From the NCBI GenBank assembly GCA_030834895.1, contig JAUQXA010000025.1:1-64000 (forward strand): a stretch of DNA of 64,000 bases, in the 5' to 3' direction. The position numbers and the translations under genes are program-made. Source of the stretch: Anaerolineales bacterium (GTDB lineage Bacteria > Chloroflexota > Anaerolineae > Anaerolineales > Villigracilaceae). Every line of letters starts with the position of its first letter. Positions within the stretch are counted from its first letter, which is position 1. Under the pieces are notes generated by a model. The model had not been told where the DNA came from and did no database searches. It worked only from the letters and a program-made list of their open reading frames with translations. Positions 8,732 through 17,251 of this stretch are shown here, piece after piece.

Positions 8732-9268
8732 ATGCCGAAAATTCAGCGCCTCTTCTTCTATTTCCTTATCCTGACTGCGGGCGCGGTATGGATTGCCATC
8801 AGCGCCGACAGATCAAATACAACCAGAACAGCCTCCGCGCCACAGGCAGGCTTCACCGCACCTGATTTCGCTCTGCAAACGCTTGACGGCGAGGAATACA
8901 CCCTATCCAAACTCAAGGGCAACGCCGTGCTGGTGAACCTCTGGGCAACCTGGTGTCCACCCTGCCGCGCCGAAATGCCAGCCATCGAAAGGATGTATCA
9001 GGAATATAAAGGCCAGGGCTTGGTGGTGCTTGCCATCAACATGACTTACCAGGATGACCCGACAGCTGTTGCGCCATTCATCCAAGACTATGGTCTCACT
9101 TTCCCCGTCCTGCGCGAAGAGACGGGAGTGGTGGGTTCCGCCTATCAACTGCGCTCACTGCCTTCATCCTATTTCATTGACCGCGCCGGTATCATTCGGG
9201 AAGTTGTCATCGGCGGTCCCATGTCCGAAGCTCTGCTGCGCACGCGCATCGAACAAATCCTCAAATAA
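8732..9268 (+). CDS. TlpA/ResA-like membrane-anchored thioredoxin
   Basis: A 178-residue thiol-disulfide oxidoreductase. An N-terminal hydrophobic segment (about residues 5-24) should anchor it outside the membrane. The thioredoxin domain begins at APDFALQTLDGEEYTL and holds the WATWCPPCRAEMP active site, with the cis-proline region LPSSYFIDRAG. Such proteins reduce disulfides, for example in cytochrome c apoproteins or copper-site proteins, and the window does hold a caa3-type oxidase and several c-type cytochromes. The ATG at 8714 is an alternative start. It is followed after one base by the Lgt-like gene, so the two are probably cotranscribed. Confidence 0.88.
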   Translation: MPKIQRLFFYFLILTAGAVWIAISADRSNTTRTASAPQAGFTAPDFALQTLDGEEYTLSKLKGNAVLVNLWATWCPPCRAEMPAIERMYQEYKGQGLVVLAINMTYQDDPTAVAPFIQDYGLTFPVLREETGVVGSAYQLRSLPSSYFIDRAGIIREVVIGGPMSEALLRTRIEQILK

Positions 9269-9269
9269 C

Positions 9270-9992
9270 ATGCTTACACTTTTCCGAAACCTCTTCTCGC
9301 CTCCCCGTCACATGATTTTGCTTTTGCTTGCCACGTGGATCGGTCTCAGTCTTGCCGAAAAACGGTCGGAACGTCATGGCGTCAGCAAGGAAGATATCAA
9401 TAACCTTACCTACTACGGCTTGATTGCCTTCGTCGTCGGCGGACGACTCTCCTTCGTTTTGCAAAACTTTCCCGCTTTTATCAAAAGTCCGCTCGGCATC
9501 ATCTCCATCAATCCTGACATCTTTGATCCACTCGGCGGAATGGCAATCGCCATCATAACTGTTTTCATCTACGGTCAACGGCGCGAGCTGAGATTATGGA
9601 GTACGCTCGATGCACTGACGCCGTTCTTCGCAGTTTTGTCCATTGGGATCGGATTAAGTCACCTCGCCGCCGGAACCGCCTTTGGGATGGAAACCAACGT
9701 TGCCTGGGGAATCGATTTGTGGAATGCGACCCGTCACCCGACTCAAATTTACGAGAGCGTCGCTTCGCTCCTAGTCTTCGGGTTGGTCTGGCTCCAGAGA
9801 CAGAATCCACGCCCGGGGATTCTGTTCCTCACCTACACCGCATTCACAGCCGCCGCGCAACTATTTATCCAGGCTTTCCGCGGCGACAGTATCTTGATTT
9901 TCAACGGCCTGCGTCAGGGACAAATCATCGCCTGGGTGGCGCTGGCGGTTATCTTCGTTTTGTTTGAATATCGGCTAAAGGAAAAAACATGA
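9270..9992 (+). CDS. Lgt-like membrane protein (prolipoprotein diacylglyceryl transferase family)
   Basis: A 240-residue protein with about seven hydrophobic segments. The strongest family sign is NATRHPTQIYES, matching the R-HP(S/T)QLYE signature of Lgt, with GGRLSFVLQNF near the N-terminus. However, the HGG motif holding the essential histidine of E. coli Lgt is LGG here, and the arginine of the GRxGxFxxG signature appears replaced (GLSHLAAGTAFG). It may therefore be a diverged homologue with another role. The window encodes several lipoproteins, so a true Lgt should exist elsewhere. The start lies one base after the tlpA-like stop, and the end overlaps folB by four bases. Confidence 0.7.
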   Translation: MLTLFRNLFSPPRHMILLLLATWIGLSLAEKRSERHGVSKEDINNLTYYGLIAFVVGGRLSFVLQNFPAFIKSPLGIISINPDIFDPLGGMAIAIITVFIYGQRRELRLWSTLDALTPFFAVLSIGIGLSHLAAGTAFGMETNVAWGIDLWNATRHPTQIYESVASLLVFGLVWLQRQNPRPGILFLTYTAFTAAAQLFIQAFRGDSILIFNGLRQGQIIAWVALAVIFVLFEYRLKEKT

Positions 9993-10354
9993 AGGATAAG
10001 GTCATCATCAAAAACCTACGCGCGCGCGGCATCCTCGGCATCCACAACTGGGAGCGAGTCACCCCGCGCGAGATCATCATCAACGCCACGATGTTCACCG
10101 ACACCTGGCCCGCCGCGCAAAGCGACGACATCTCCGACTGCGTCAATTACAGCGAGATGGCAAAAAAATTCCGCGCCCACGCGGAAAGCGCGGCGCGAAT
10201 GACGGTCGAAGGGCTGGCAAACGACCTCGCGGAAATCTGCCTGCAAGAGCCTAAAGTCGTCAAAGTTATTTTGCGGGTGGATAAACCCGGCGCAGTCCCA
10301 GAAGCCGAGTCGGTGGCGGTGGAAGTTGAAAGAACTAAAAACCTTGAAGCCTAA
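9989..10354 (+). CDS. folB: Dihydroneopterin aldolase
   Basis: A 121-residue enzyme of folate biosynthesis cleaving dihydroneopterin to 6-hydroxymethyl-dihydropterin and glycolaldehyde. The family pattern is [19 protein letters not shown], then [12 protein letters not shown], then [14 protein letters not shown], and a terminal [12 protein letters not shown] strand. Its ATG overlaps the stop of the upstream Lgt-like gene (ATGA), implying translational coupling. The 3' end overlaps that of convergent folE by four bases. Confidence 0.9.
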   Translation: MKDKVIIKNLRARGILGIHNWERVTPREIIINATMFTDTWPAAQSDDISDCVNYSEMAKKFRAHAESAARMTVEGLANDLAEICLQEPKVVKVILRVDKPGAVPEAESVAVEVERTKNLEA

Positions 10355-10974
10355 ATATGTAGAGGTCCCGCCCCGCGGGAAATATTCGCCAGAAATTCCT
10401 CACGCGAAGCAAGGTTGGCACGGAACGCGCCGTGCATCGCCGAAGTGGTCATGCGGGCATCGTGTTTCTTCACGCCGCGCATCATCGAACACAGATGCAT
10501 GGCCTCCACAACCACAGCCACTCCCTGCGGCTTGAGCAGGTCGCGCAGGAAATCCGCGATCTGACGGGTCATGCGCTCCTGCACTTGCAGGCGGCGTGCA
10601 TACATATCCACAATGCGCGGAATCTTGGAAAGCCCGAGCACCTTGCCATCGGGAATATAGGCAACGTGCGCGCGCCCAATGAACGGCAGCATATGATGTT
10701 CGCACAGACTGTAGAACTCGATATCACGCACGATAACCATTTCATCGTACTTCACATCAAAAAGAGCGCCGTTGATAATGGACGCCGAATCCACGGTATA
10801 CCCCCCCAGTAATTCATGGTACATGCGCGCCACACGGCGCGGTGTAAATCGCAGCCCCTCGCGCTGCGGATCCTCCCCAACCGCCTTCAATATTTCGGTC
10901 ACGGCATCCTCCACCGCGGCATTATCGATATTGCCCCCGACAGCCTCCCCTTCATTCATGTCATCAATTTCCAT
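10351..10974 (-). CDS. folE: GTP cyclohydrolase I
   Basis: A 207-residue enzyme making 7,8-dihydroneopterin triphosphate from GTP, the first step of the folate and pterin pathways. Zinc ligands and active-site residues are visible in [22 protein letters not shown] and [22 protein letters not shown]. The helix [13 protein letters not shown] is also typical. TGGAG precedes the ATG. It is convergent with folB, the enzyme two steps downstream, so pathway genes face each other here instead of sharing an operon. Confidence 0.93.
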   Translation of the reverse strand: MEIDDMNEGEAVGGNIDNAAVEDAVTEILKAVGEDPQREGLRFTPRRVARMYHELLGGYTVDSASIINGALFDVKYDEMVIVRDIEFYSLCEHHMLPFIGRAHVAYIPDGKVLGLSKIPRIVDMYARRLQVQERMTRQIADFLRDLLKPQGVAVVVEAMHLCSMMRGVKKHDARMTTSAMHGAFRANLASREEFLANISRGAGPLHI

Positions 10975-10985
10975 GTCAGCTCCAG

Positions 10986-11023
10986 AAACAAAAACTGCCC
11001 GACAGCAAGGCCGCCGGGCAGTT
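10986..11023 (-). terminator. Rho-independent terminator of the hpf gene
   Basis: On the minus strand AACTGCCCG pairs with CGGGCAGTT (plus positions 11015-11023 and 10993-11001), followed by TTTTTG. It lies between the hpf stop and the folE start, which separates the two transcripts. Confidence 0.8.
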
Positions 11024-11037
11024 CGAAATTTAACCGT

Positions 11038-11601
11038 TTATCCGAGTTCGGGCTCGATCAAGCCATAACTCCCATTCCGGCGGCGGTACAACACATTGAT
11101 TTTGCTGGTCTCCACATTATAAAAGATAAAGAAGTTATCGTGTCCCAAATTGCGCATCTGTACTATGGCCTCCTCTTCATCCATCGGATATAACACGAAC
11201 TTCTTTTTGCGCGCCACAAGCGGGGAAAGTTCGCCTGTCTCGTCATCGATGATCGGCTCGGCAGCTTCGGCTGCGGACCGCCCATCACCACGTCCGTGCT
11301 GGTGCTTGCCCTTGTATCTTTCGATCTGACGCTGCATGTTATCGAGTGCAAGGTCAAAGGCGGCCAGCGCCTCATCGGCGCGCTCCTCGGTGCGAAGGAC
11401 AAATCCCTTTCCATACACGGTAATTTGAACGACATTTCGGTCTGTTGCGCTACGGGCGGCTTTATGATGAGCCAGTTCCACGCGCGCCTCCTCGATTGTG
11501 GGAAGGTAGCGGTCGAGATTACTGGCCTTCTTGTTAACATATTCTTCGATCTTTTCGGTCAAACGGATGTTGCGTGTCTGAACTTCCACTTTGTTGGACA
11601 T
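11038..11601 (-). CDS. hpf: Ribosome hibernation promoting factor, long form
   Basis: A 187-residue protein binding the small ribosomal subunit in resting cells. Residues 1-100 form the S30AE domain (VEVQTRNIRLTEKIEEYVNKK, LDRYLPTIEEARVEL). After a charged linker, residues from about 130 form the C-terminal dimerisation domain (KKKFVLYPMDEEEAIVQMRNLGHDNFFIFYNVETSKINVLYRR), as in the long forms that dimerise 70S ribosomes into 100S particles. AGGAGG precedes the ATG. The gene has its own terminator. Confidence 0.93.
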   Translation of the reverse strand: MSNKVEVQTRNIRLTEKIEEYVNKKASNLDRYLPTIEEARVELAHHKAARSATDRNVVQITVYGKGFVLRTEERADEALAAFDLALDNMQRQIERYKGKHQHGRGDGRSAAEAAEPIIDDETGELSPLVARKKKFVLYPMDEEEAIVQMRNLGHDNFFIFYNVETSKINVLYRRRNGSYGLIEPELG

Positions 11602-11646
11602 ACGTCCTCCTTTTGGGGATGAAAAAATATGGACACAACACAGCGC

Positions 11647-12375
11647 TCACACGTGCTTCAAACCATGTTGAGGCAATGCGCGCGCGACTGTTAACGCATA
11701 AACGTCTTTTGCGCCCGAAGCAAATAACGCCTCGGCGCTGGAAGACAAGGTCGATCCGGTTGTAGCTACATCGTCCATTACGAGGATGGTCTTTCCGTTC
11801 ACCCCCACCCCAGCCCGGAACACCCCATCGACATTTTCCCGGCGTTCCTGCTTCGACAAACCCACCTGCGAGCGCGTCTCCTTACGACGCGCCAATGCTT
11901 TCGGCGCAAACTCGACACCCAGAGCCAACGCAAGCGGCTTTGCAATCATTGCAACCTGATTATATCCCCTTTCCTTGTACCGTTGCCGTCCCAATGGGAC
12001 CGGAACAATCATATCAACATTCCAGCTTAGTCCCCGTACATACTGAACCATCTGCGCCGCAATTGCATCACCCAAGGCGATGTCACGGCGGTATTTCAAT
12101 TTGTGCAGGACTTTCCTGACAGGATCTTCAAAAACAGCCCATGCGCGCAGGGCACGAAAACGCGGCCGATCCACACGGCAGGTATCACACACCCCGGCTG
12201 AATCCTGTGGAAGGCCGCACACATCACACAAAGCCCCATTCAAAATTTGCACGCGTCCCTGACAATCCGCACACCAGCGGAAGCCCGCCTTTCCGCATCC
12301 GCCACAGACAGGCGGGAAAATCAAATCAAGCGCGCTCCAAAGCGAACGATATACTGAGTAAGAAGATTTACTCAA
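11647..12375 (-). CDS. comF: ComF family protein (phosphoribosyltransferase fold)
   Basis: A 242-residue cytosolic protein. Its N-terminus carries zinc-finger-like cysteine pairs (PVCGGCGKAGFRWCADC, CDVCGLPQDSAGVCDTC). The C-terminal half is a phosphoribosyltransferase-like domain with PLGRQRYKERGYNQ and the PRPP-binding loop ILVMDDVATTGSTL. ComF relatives take part in DNA uptake in competent bacteria. The start is a TTG at 12375 behind GGAGAGG. It lies just downstream of the Tad pilus genes in the same direction; whether these are functionally linked cannot be told here. Confidence 0.85.
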   Translation of the reverse strand: MSKSSYSVYRSLWSALDLIFPPVCGGCGKAGFRWCADCQGRVQILNGALCDVCGLPQDSAGVCDTCRVDRPRFRALRAWAVFEDPVRKVLHKLKYRRDIALGDAIAAQMVQYVRGLSWNVDMIVPVPLGRQRYKERGYNQVAMIAKPLALALGVEFAPKALARRKETRSQVGLSKQERRENVDGVFRAGVGVNGKTILVMDDVATTGSTLSSSAEALFASGAKDVYALTVARALPQHGLKHV

Positions 12376-12422
12376 ATCTGCCTCTCCAAAAAAGCGGCAG
12401 TTACTTTGTCGTTTATTACAAA

Positions 12423-13388
12423 CTAACCACCCAACAACGGGCCGAAAGCACCTGCGATCTGGAAGGCGGCGGGAGCCATTAGAATGATCATAATGGATGG
12501 GAAAGTCAAAATTGCCATTGGGATGATCATCTTCACAGGGGCCTTGTGCGCCAATTCCTCGGCAAATTGACGCCGCTTCATGCGCATCTGGTCAGATTGA
12601 ATACGAAGCACTTTCGCCAGGCTCACGCCCAGGATCTGGCTTTGGATGACTGCCGCGACAAAACTTGTCAACTCTGGAAGACCGATGCGGTCCGCCATAT
12701 CACGCAGGGCTTCGCGCTGCGTTTTTCCCAATTGCACTTCACGAATACAACGCCCAAACATGAGGGACAGTTCGTTCTCCCATTTTTCCGCAACCTTCGA
12801 CATGGCTGCATCGAAACCCAGTCCTGCCTCCACGCAAATGGTCAAAAGGTCGAGGGCATCCGGAAGCGCCTTTCGTACTTCGGTTTGACGACTATTGATG
12901 CGACTTTGCAACCATAGCTGGGGAAAGAAAAAGCCAATCACGGTAAATAACCCAACAACCAGAACGGTTCTGCCAAGCGGCCATTTGTTGGCAGACAGAA
13001 GAGAGATCAACAATAACCCACCGCCAAAAACCGCCGCACCCACAAAGCGGGTTGCCAGGAAAGTTGCCGCATCAATACGACCGGGATTCCCCGCCAATTC
13101 CAGTTTAAGCGTGGTCTCCTGCAGGAGTTTCTGGGGCGTAAATCGTGTCGATATCTCACCGATCTTTTCTATAACCGGAAGAAGGACCCGTTCGGTAAAA
13201 GGCTGCTGCAATTCAATCTGTTCGAGCGAGACCGTTTCTCCCCGCTGGGTCGCCTCGGCCAGACGAGCCATGACGGGGTCGACTTCAGAATCTTGTTTCT
13301 GACGGGAGTATCTTAAGCCAACGAAGACAAGCGCAATCGCGCCGCCCAAGATTAACGCTGCAACCAATATACCAATGGTACTGCTCAT
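12423..13388 (-). CDS. tadC: Tad pilus inner-membrane protein TadC (T2SS-F family)
   Basis: A 321-residue platform protein of the Tad/Flp pilus, anchoring the assembly ATPase. It has an N-terminal membrane segment, two more near residues 95-140, and a T2SS-F domain with LPDALDLLTICVEAGLGFDAAM and REVQLGKTQREALRDMADR, closing with hydrophobic helices. The ATG at 13388 follows GAGGTG. The start overlaps the end of tadB by essentially no gap, so the two are one transcription unit. Confidence 0.88.
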   Translation of the reverse strand: MSSTIGILVAALILGGAIALVFVGLRYSRQKQDSEVDPVMARLAEATQRGETVSLEQIELQQPFTERVLLPVIEKIGEISTRFTPQKLLQETTLKLELAGNPGRIDAATFLATRFVGAAVFGGGLLLISLLSANKWPLGRTVLVVGLFTVIGFFFPQLWLQSRINSRQTEVRKALPDALDLLTICVEAGLGFDAAMSKVAEKWENELSLMFGRCIREVQLGKTQREALRDMADRIGLPELTSFVAAVIQSQILGVSLAKVLRIQSDQMRMKRRQFAEELAHKAPVKMIIPMAILTFPSIMIILMAPAAFQIAGAFGPLLGG

Positions 13389-13389
13389 A

Positions 13390-14349
13390 TTACACCTCAA
13401 TATCCGCAATTTTCATCATAATAAAATAACTGGTAAAAATCAAGCCAAGAACCACGCAAATGATTCCTGCGGTAATGTATGGTCCGCCTTCAGTTACGGC
13501 CATTAGATATTCTGGATTAAGGAACCAAAGAATAAGCACCAGGAAGAAGGGGATCAAGGAAAGCACCGTCCCTGAAGTACGGACCTGCGAAGTCAAGACC
13601 CGTACCTCGCCCTTGATGCGCACACGCTCGCGGATGGTAAATGAAATGTTGTCCAGAATTTCGGAAAGATTACCGCCAACTTCCCGCTGGACATTGATGG
13701 CAGTAACGACAAAATCAAGATCTTCGCTTGGAATGCGGCGAAGGAGATTGTCGAGGGCGGTTTCCATTGGAATACCAATTTGCATCTCCTGTATCACGCG
13801 CCTAAATTCATCACAAATTGGGGGGGGCAATTCCTTGCTGATGGCTTCCATCGCCTGCATGGTCGAATATCCCGCGCGCAGGCCATTAACCATCAGGTTT
13901 AACATATCAGACAGCTGGTCGTTGAATTTTTGAAGCCGCTTCTTTTGTTGAGACTTCACGTACATGCCCGGAGCCATAGATCCACCAATCGCGCCAATAG
14001 CGGCAGAAATTGGGTGCTGGTTGCCAAGGAACCACGCAACCAATCCTCCAAGCAAGATGGTAACCAAAATCAGAACAAAGTACTCACCCACTTTAAACTT
14101 CAGGTCCGCGCGGGAAAGACTGCGAGCGACACGATCACCAAGCGATGTCTTTTCCACCCGCCTGGAGACCCACTCCACAAGTACGGAATTCTGAGCCTGC
14201 CGGTCAACACCGGTCTTTTGCCCCTCGTCATCCAGGTATTGGGACAGGCGCTTCTCAACAAGAACACGCTCACTGTTCGACGAAACGATAACTCCAATGA
14301 GCAACACAATGATCAATACAATGCCGCCAATGATAATAATCAGGTACAT
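13390..14349 (-). CDS. tadB: Tad pilus inner-membrane protein TadB (T2SS-F family)
   Basis: A 319-residue partner of TadC. The N-terminal helix IIIIGGIVLIIVLLIGVIV is followed by a cytoplasmic stretch, two further membrane helices around residues 95-130, and the F domain (LSDMLNLMVNGLRAGYSTMQAMEAI; VIQEMQIGIPMETALDNLLRRIP; DLDFVVTAINVQREVGGNLSEIL). Two C-terminal helices complete the usual topology. TadB and TadC form the membrane base on which CpaF extrudes pilin. It lies between cpaF and tadC. Confidence 0.88.
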   Translation of the reverse strand: MYLIIIIGGIVLIIVLLIGVIVSSNSERVLVEKRLSQYLDDEGQKTGVDRQAQNSVLVEWVSRRVEKTSLGDRVARSLSRADLKFKVGEYFVLILVTILLGGLVAWFLGNQHPISAAIGAIGGSMAPGMYVKSQQKKRLQKFNDQLSDMLNLMVNGLRAGYSTMQAMEAISKELPPPICDEFRRVIQEMQIGIPMETALDNLLRRIPSEDLDFVVTAINVQREVGGNLSEILDNISFTIRERVRIKGEVRVLTSQVRTSGTVLSLIPFFLVLILWFLNPEYLMAVTEGGPYITAGIICVVLGLIFTSYFIMMKIADIEV

Positions 14350-14375
14350 ATCTGATTTTCCAATTATCGTTACAA

Positions 14376-15827
14376 CTAATATCGACGGCGTTCGCCAATG
14401 CCGAAAATGGAAGGCGGGAGATGAATCCCCGCAGCTTCGATCTTATCCATAAACTTTGGGCGCAATCCGGTGGGGCGCGTGCGCCCAATGATCCTGCCGT
14501 TTTCCATGCCGGTCTGTTCGAACACAAACAGGTCAGTCATGGTAATCACGTCTCCTTCCATGCCGCTTATTTCCGTAATAGCAACAACCTTGCGGCTGCC
14601 GTCGCGCATACGCGACTGCTGAACAATCACGTCAACAGCGCTGGCAACCTGTTCGCGAATGGCCCTAGCCGGCAAGTCCATGCCAGCCATGAGGCACATG
14701 GTCTCGATACGGGAGAGCGCATCACGCGGGCTGTTGGCATGCGCCGTTGTCATTGAACCGTCATGTCCCGTGTTCATCGCCTGCAACATGTCAAGCGTTT
14801 CCCCACCGCGGCACTCGCCAACGATAATCCGTTCGGGGCGCATACGAAGAGAATTGATGACCAGGTCACGAATGGAAACTTCGCCGCGTCCTTCAATGTT
14901 AGGCGGGCGGGATTCGAGTGTCACCACATGCTCCTGGCGCAATTGCAGTTCTGCAGCATTTTCTATTGTTATTATACGTTCATCCCCGGGAATAAAACTG
15001 GAAAGTACGTTCAAAAACGTGGTCTTTCCCGAACCCGTACCGCCGGAAATGATGATGTTCAAACGCGCCTCCACGCAAGCCTTTAAAAATTGTACCGCCT
15101 CGTTCGAAATCGTACCAAACTGAATCATTTGCTCAACAGTAATCGGGTTCTTAGAAAACTTACGAATGGTCAGCACAGGTCCCACTAGGGAGATGGGAGG
15201 AATGACGGCATTGACACGGGAGCCATCCTGCAAACGAGCGTCCACATAGGGGCTGGATTCATCGATACGGCGTCCCAATGGAGCAACGATACGATCGATA
15301 ATACGCATTACATGTTCATTATTTTCAAAAGTGATCGGGACACGATGAAGCTTGCCTTTGCGCTCTATATAGAGGTTCTTCGGGCCATTTACCATGATTT
15401 CAGTAATGCTATCGTCCTCCAACAAAGGCTGTAACGGACCCAGGCCAAGTATTTCAGCGGCAATCTGTTCGAACAAGCGGGCGCGCTCAGGCCGGGAAAG
15501 AACAATGTTCTCTTCTGTAAGGATCTGTTCAAATAAATCCTGAATCGTGCGGCGAACCTCGTCCGCCTTGAAGGTGTCCATGGACGGATCGATTTCGGCA
15601 AGCAGTTTATTCTGAACGCGGGTCTTTAAATCAAAATATGAGCCAGCCTGCGGGGATGTAATGGGAGCGCTAACCCGCCTAGACTGCAAGGATGAAAGCC
15701 TGGAGCTATCACCTCCCGAACCAGATGCCCCCGGGCCACCTGGTTGTTTTGGCGGCGTTGACGATGGCGCACCGCCATCCTGTTGTCCTCCACCTTGACT
15801 TTGTTCAATACGCCGAAGCAATGACAT
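14376..15827 (-). CDS. cpaF: Tad pilus assembly ATPase CpaF/TadA
   Basis: A 483-residue type II/IV secretion ATPase that drives Flp pilus assembly. Residues 1-75 are a low-complexity Gly/Pro/Ser-rich tail. The N-terminal domain follows (DEVRRTIQDLFEQILTEENI), then the ATPase core with Walker A ISGGTGSGKTTFLNVL, the Asp-box region ERIITIENAAELQL, Walker B MRPERIIVGECRGGETLDML and the His box TGHDGSMTTAHANSPRDAL. AAGGAG precedes the ATG. Neighbours tadB, tadC, cpaE and cpaB confirm the Tad assignment. Confidence 0.94.
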   Translation of the reverse strand: MSLLRRIEQSQGGGQQDGGAPSSTPPKQPGGPGASGSGGDSSRLSSLQSRRVSAPITSPQAGSYFDLKTRVQNKLLAEIDPSMDTFKADEVRRTIQDLFEQILTEENIVLSRPERARLFEQIAAEILGLGPLQPLLEDDSITEIMVNGPKNLYIERKGKLHRVPITFENNEHVMRIIDRIVAPLGRRIDESSPYVDARLQDGSRVNAVIPPISLVGPVLTIRKFSKNPITVEQMIQFGTISNEAVQFLKACVEARLNIIISGGTGSGKTTFLNVLSSFIPGDERIITIENAAELQLRQEHVVTLESRPPNIEGRGEVSIRDLVINSLRMRPERIIVGECRGGETLDMLQAMNTGHDGSMTTAHANSPRDALSRIETMCLMAGMDLPARAIREQVASAVDVIVQQSRMRDGSRKVVAITEISGMEGDVITMTDLFVFEQTGMENGRIIGRTRPTGLRPKFMDKIEAAGIHLPPSIFGIGERRRY

Positions 15828-15838
15828 AGTAAATCTCC

Positions 15839-17074
15839 TTAGCGTTTACCAGACGCTTCCTCTTCAGATTCTAAAGCAGTAAGACGTGCCCGGACTGCCT
15901 CAGCCAACGAAAGGATACCCCTTCCCACAGGCTGGGCCTTGTTATCCAACATAAAAGGCACACCACGATTAACAGCGGTAATGACAATTTTTTCATCGAG
16001 TGGCACCGCAACAGATATTTCATGTTTAAGGTTTTCACTTACCCGCTCCGGTGTAATTCCAATGCGCTTGTCATATCGATTCATTACAAAGACCACACGC
16101 TCCTTTGCAACGCCCATGGTCTGCAACAAATCAAGAAACAGGCGCGCGTTCTTAATCGACGGGATTTCCTGCGTGGTCAGCAATACAATCGCATCACTGA
16201 TATCAAACATGGATAAAACTACATCGGACAAAATATGGGACGTATCAACCACAACATATGCGTACATCCTTTGTAAATACTGAACCACCTTGGAAAATTG
16301 ATCTGTTGAAATTTTATCAGCCATTTCAGGCCGCTGGGGCGCAGCAAGGATTCGCAAGCCGGACGCCCCATGGTTGATCAGTATCTCCTCAACTACATCC
16401 GGCTCCAATTCGTCAACGCGTGGCGCCAGTTCAAGAATCGTGTTCTTGCCTTGTTCATTGACAAAAATCGCCACATCACCAAACTGCAAATTTGCATCCA
16501 CAAGCGCAACGCGGGTGTCTTCATTATTCAACGCAATTGCCAGGTTAACTGCAATTGTTGTACACCCTGTCCCACCCTTGGGGCTGTAAACTGTTATAAC
16601 CCTGCCTTTTGAAACGGAACCGTAACCGGCTGCCACATTTTGAGAGCCGGACACAGCGGAAATTTGTTGTTGCGCCCCCTTGGCACGTTCAGCATGCGCC
16701 ATTTCCCCAGCACGGCGAATGGCAGATATTAGTTCATCACCCAGTGGAGGTTTGGTCAGAAAATCGCGAGCGCCGGCAAGCATGGCTTTTCGCATGTAAT
16801 TCTGGTCGCTCTGCACAGATAAAATCACCACTTGAATATAAGGTGACCTTTTCCGAATTGTGTCCGTTGCCGTAATGCCGTCAATATCCGGCATGTTGAT
16901 ATCCATCAGCACGACATCGGGATCCAATTCCTGCGCCAGCTGAATACCCTCCTTCCCAGAGCGCGCCGTACCAACAACTTCGACATCCGATTCGAACTGC
17001 AATAACTTACGAATATTCTCACGCGTCTCGGCAATATCGTCGACAACGAGTATGCGAACTTTATCTACAGCCAT
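15839..17074 (-). CDS. cpaE: CpaE-like Tad protein: receiver domain plus MinD/ParA-type ATPase
   Basis: A 411-residue protein thought to localise Tad assembly. Residues 1-125 form a receiver domain with the acidic pair VDD, the phosphoacceptor in VVLMDINMPDIDG, and the conserved lysine in FLTKPP. From about residue 155 a deviant-Walker ATPase follows (ITVYSPKGGTGCTTIAVNLA, ALVDANLQFGDVAIF, YVVVDTSHILSD). Unlike many CpaE proteins whose receiver is degenerate, this one keeps the key residues, so phosphorylation is possible. A histidine kinase and NarL-type regulator lie upstream of the same locus. Confidence 0.9.
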   Translation of the reverse strand: MAVDKVRILVVDDIAETRENIRKLLQFESDVEVVGTARSGKEGIQLAQELDPDVVLMDINMPDIDGITATDTIRKRSPYIQVVILSVQSDQNYMRKAMLAGARDFLTKPPLGDELISAIRRAGEMAHAERAKGAQQQISAVSGSQNVAAGYGSVSKGRVITVYSPKGGTGCTTIAVNLAIALNNEDTRVALVDANLQFGDVAIFVNEQGKNTILELAPRVDELEPDVVEEILINHGASGLRILAAPQRPEMADKISTDQFSKVVQYLQRMYAYVVVDTSHILSDVVLSMFDISDAIVLLTTQEIPSIKNARLFLDLLQTMGVAKERVVFVMNRYDKRIGITPERVSENLKHEISVAVPLDEKIVITAVNRGVPFMLDNKAQPVGRGILSLAEAVRARLTALESEEEASGKR

Positions 17075-17188
17075 ATCACTGATTCCAATCGTTTCATAAG
17101 TGCAAACCTGATCGCATTATTTATAATACACGACTACCCTGTCATATTCAATATTAAAATTTCCTGGGTCTCCTTTTCGACCAAGTCC

Positions 17189-17228
17189 CGGGCATAACCA
17201 CCATGAAGTCTTTGGATGGCTATGCCCG
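17189..17228. other. Hairpin between cpaB and cpaE
   Basis: CGGGCATA (17189-17196) and TATGCCCG (17221-17228) can pair, extended by partial CCA/TGG pairing within. There is no T-run. It lies downstream of cpaB and upstream of cpaE inside the Tad locus, so it may set differential expression or mRNA stability. Confidence 0.4.
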
Positions 17229-17251
17229 CCTACGCGACAGCACCACGTTGT

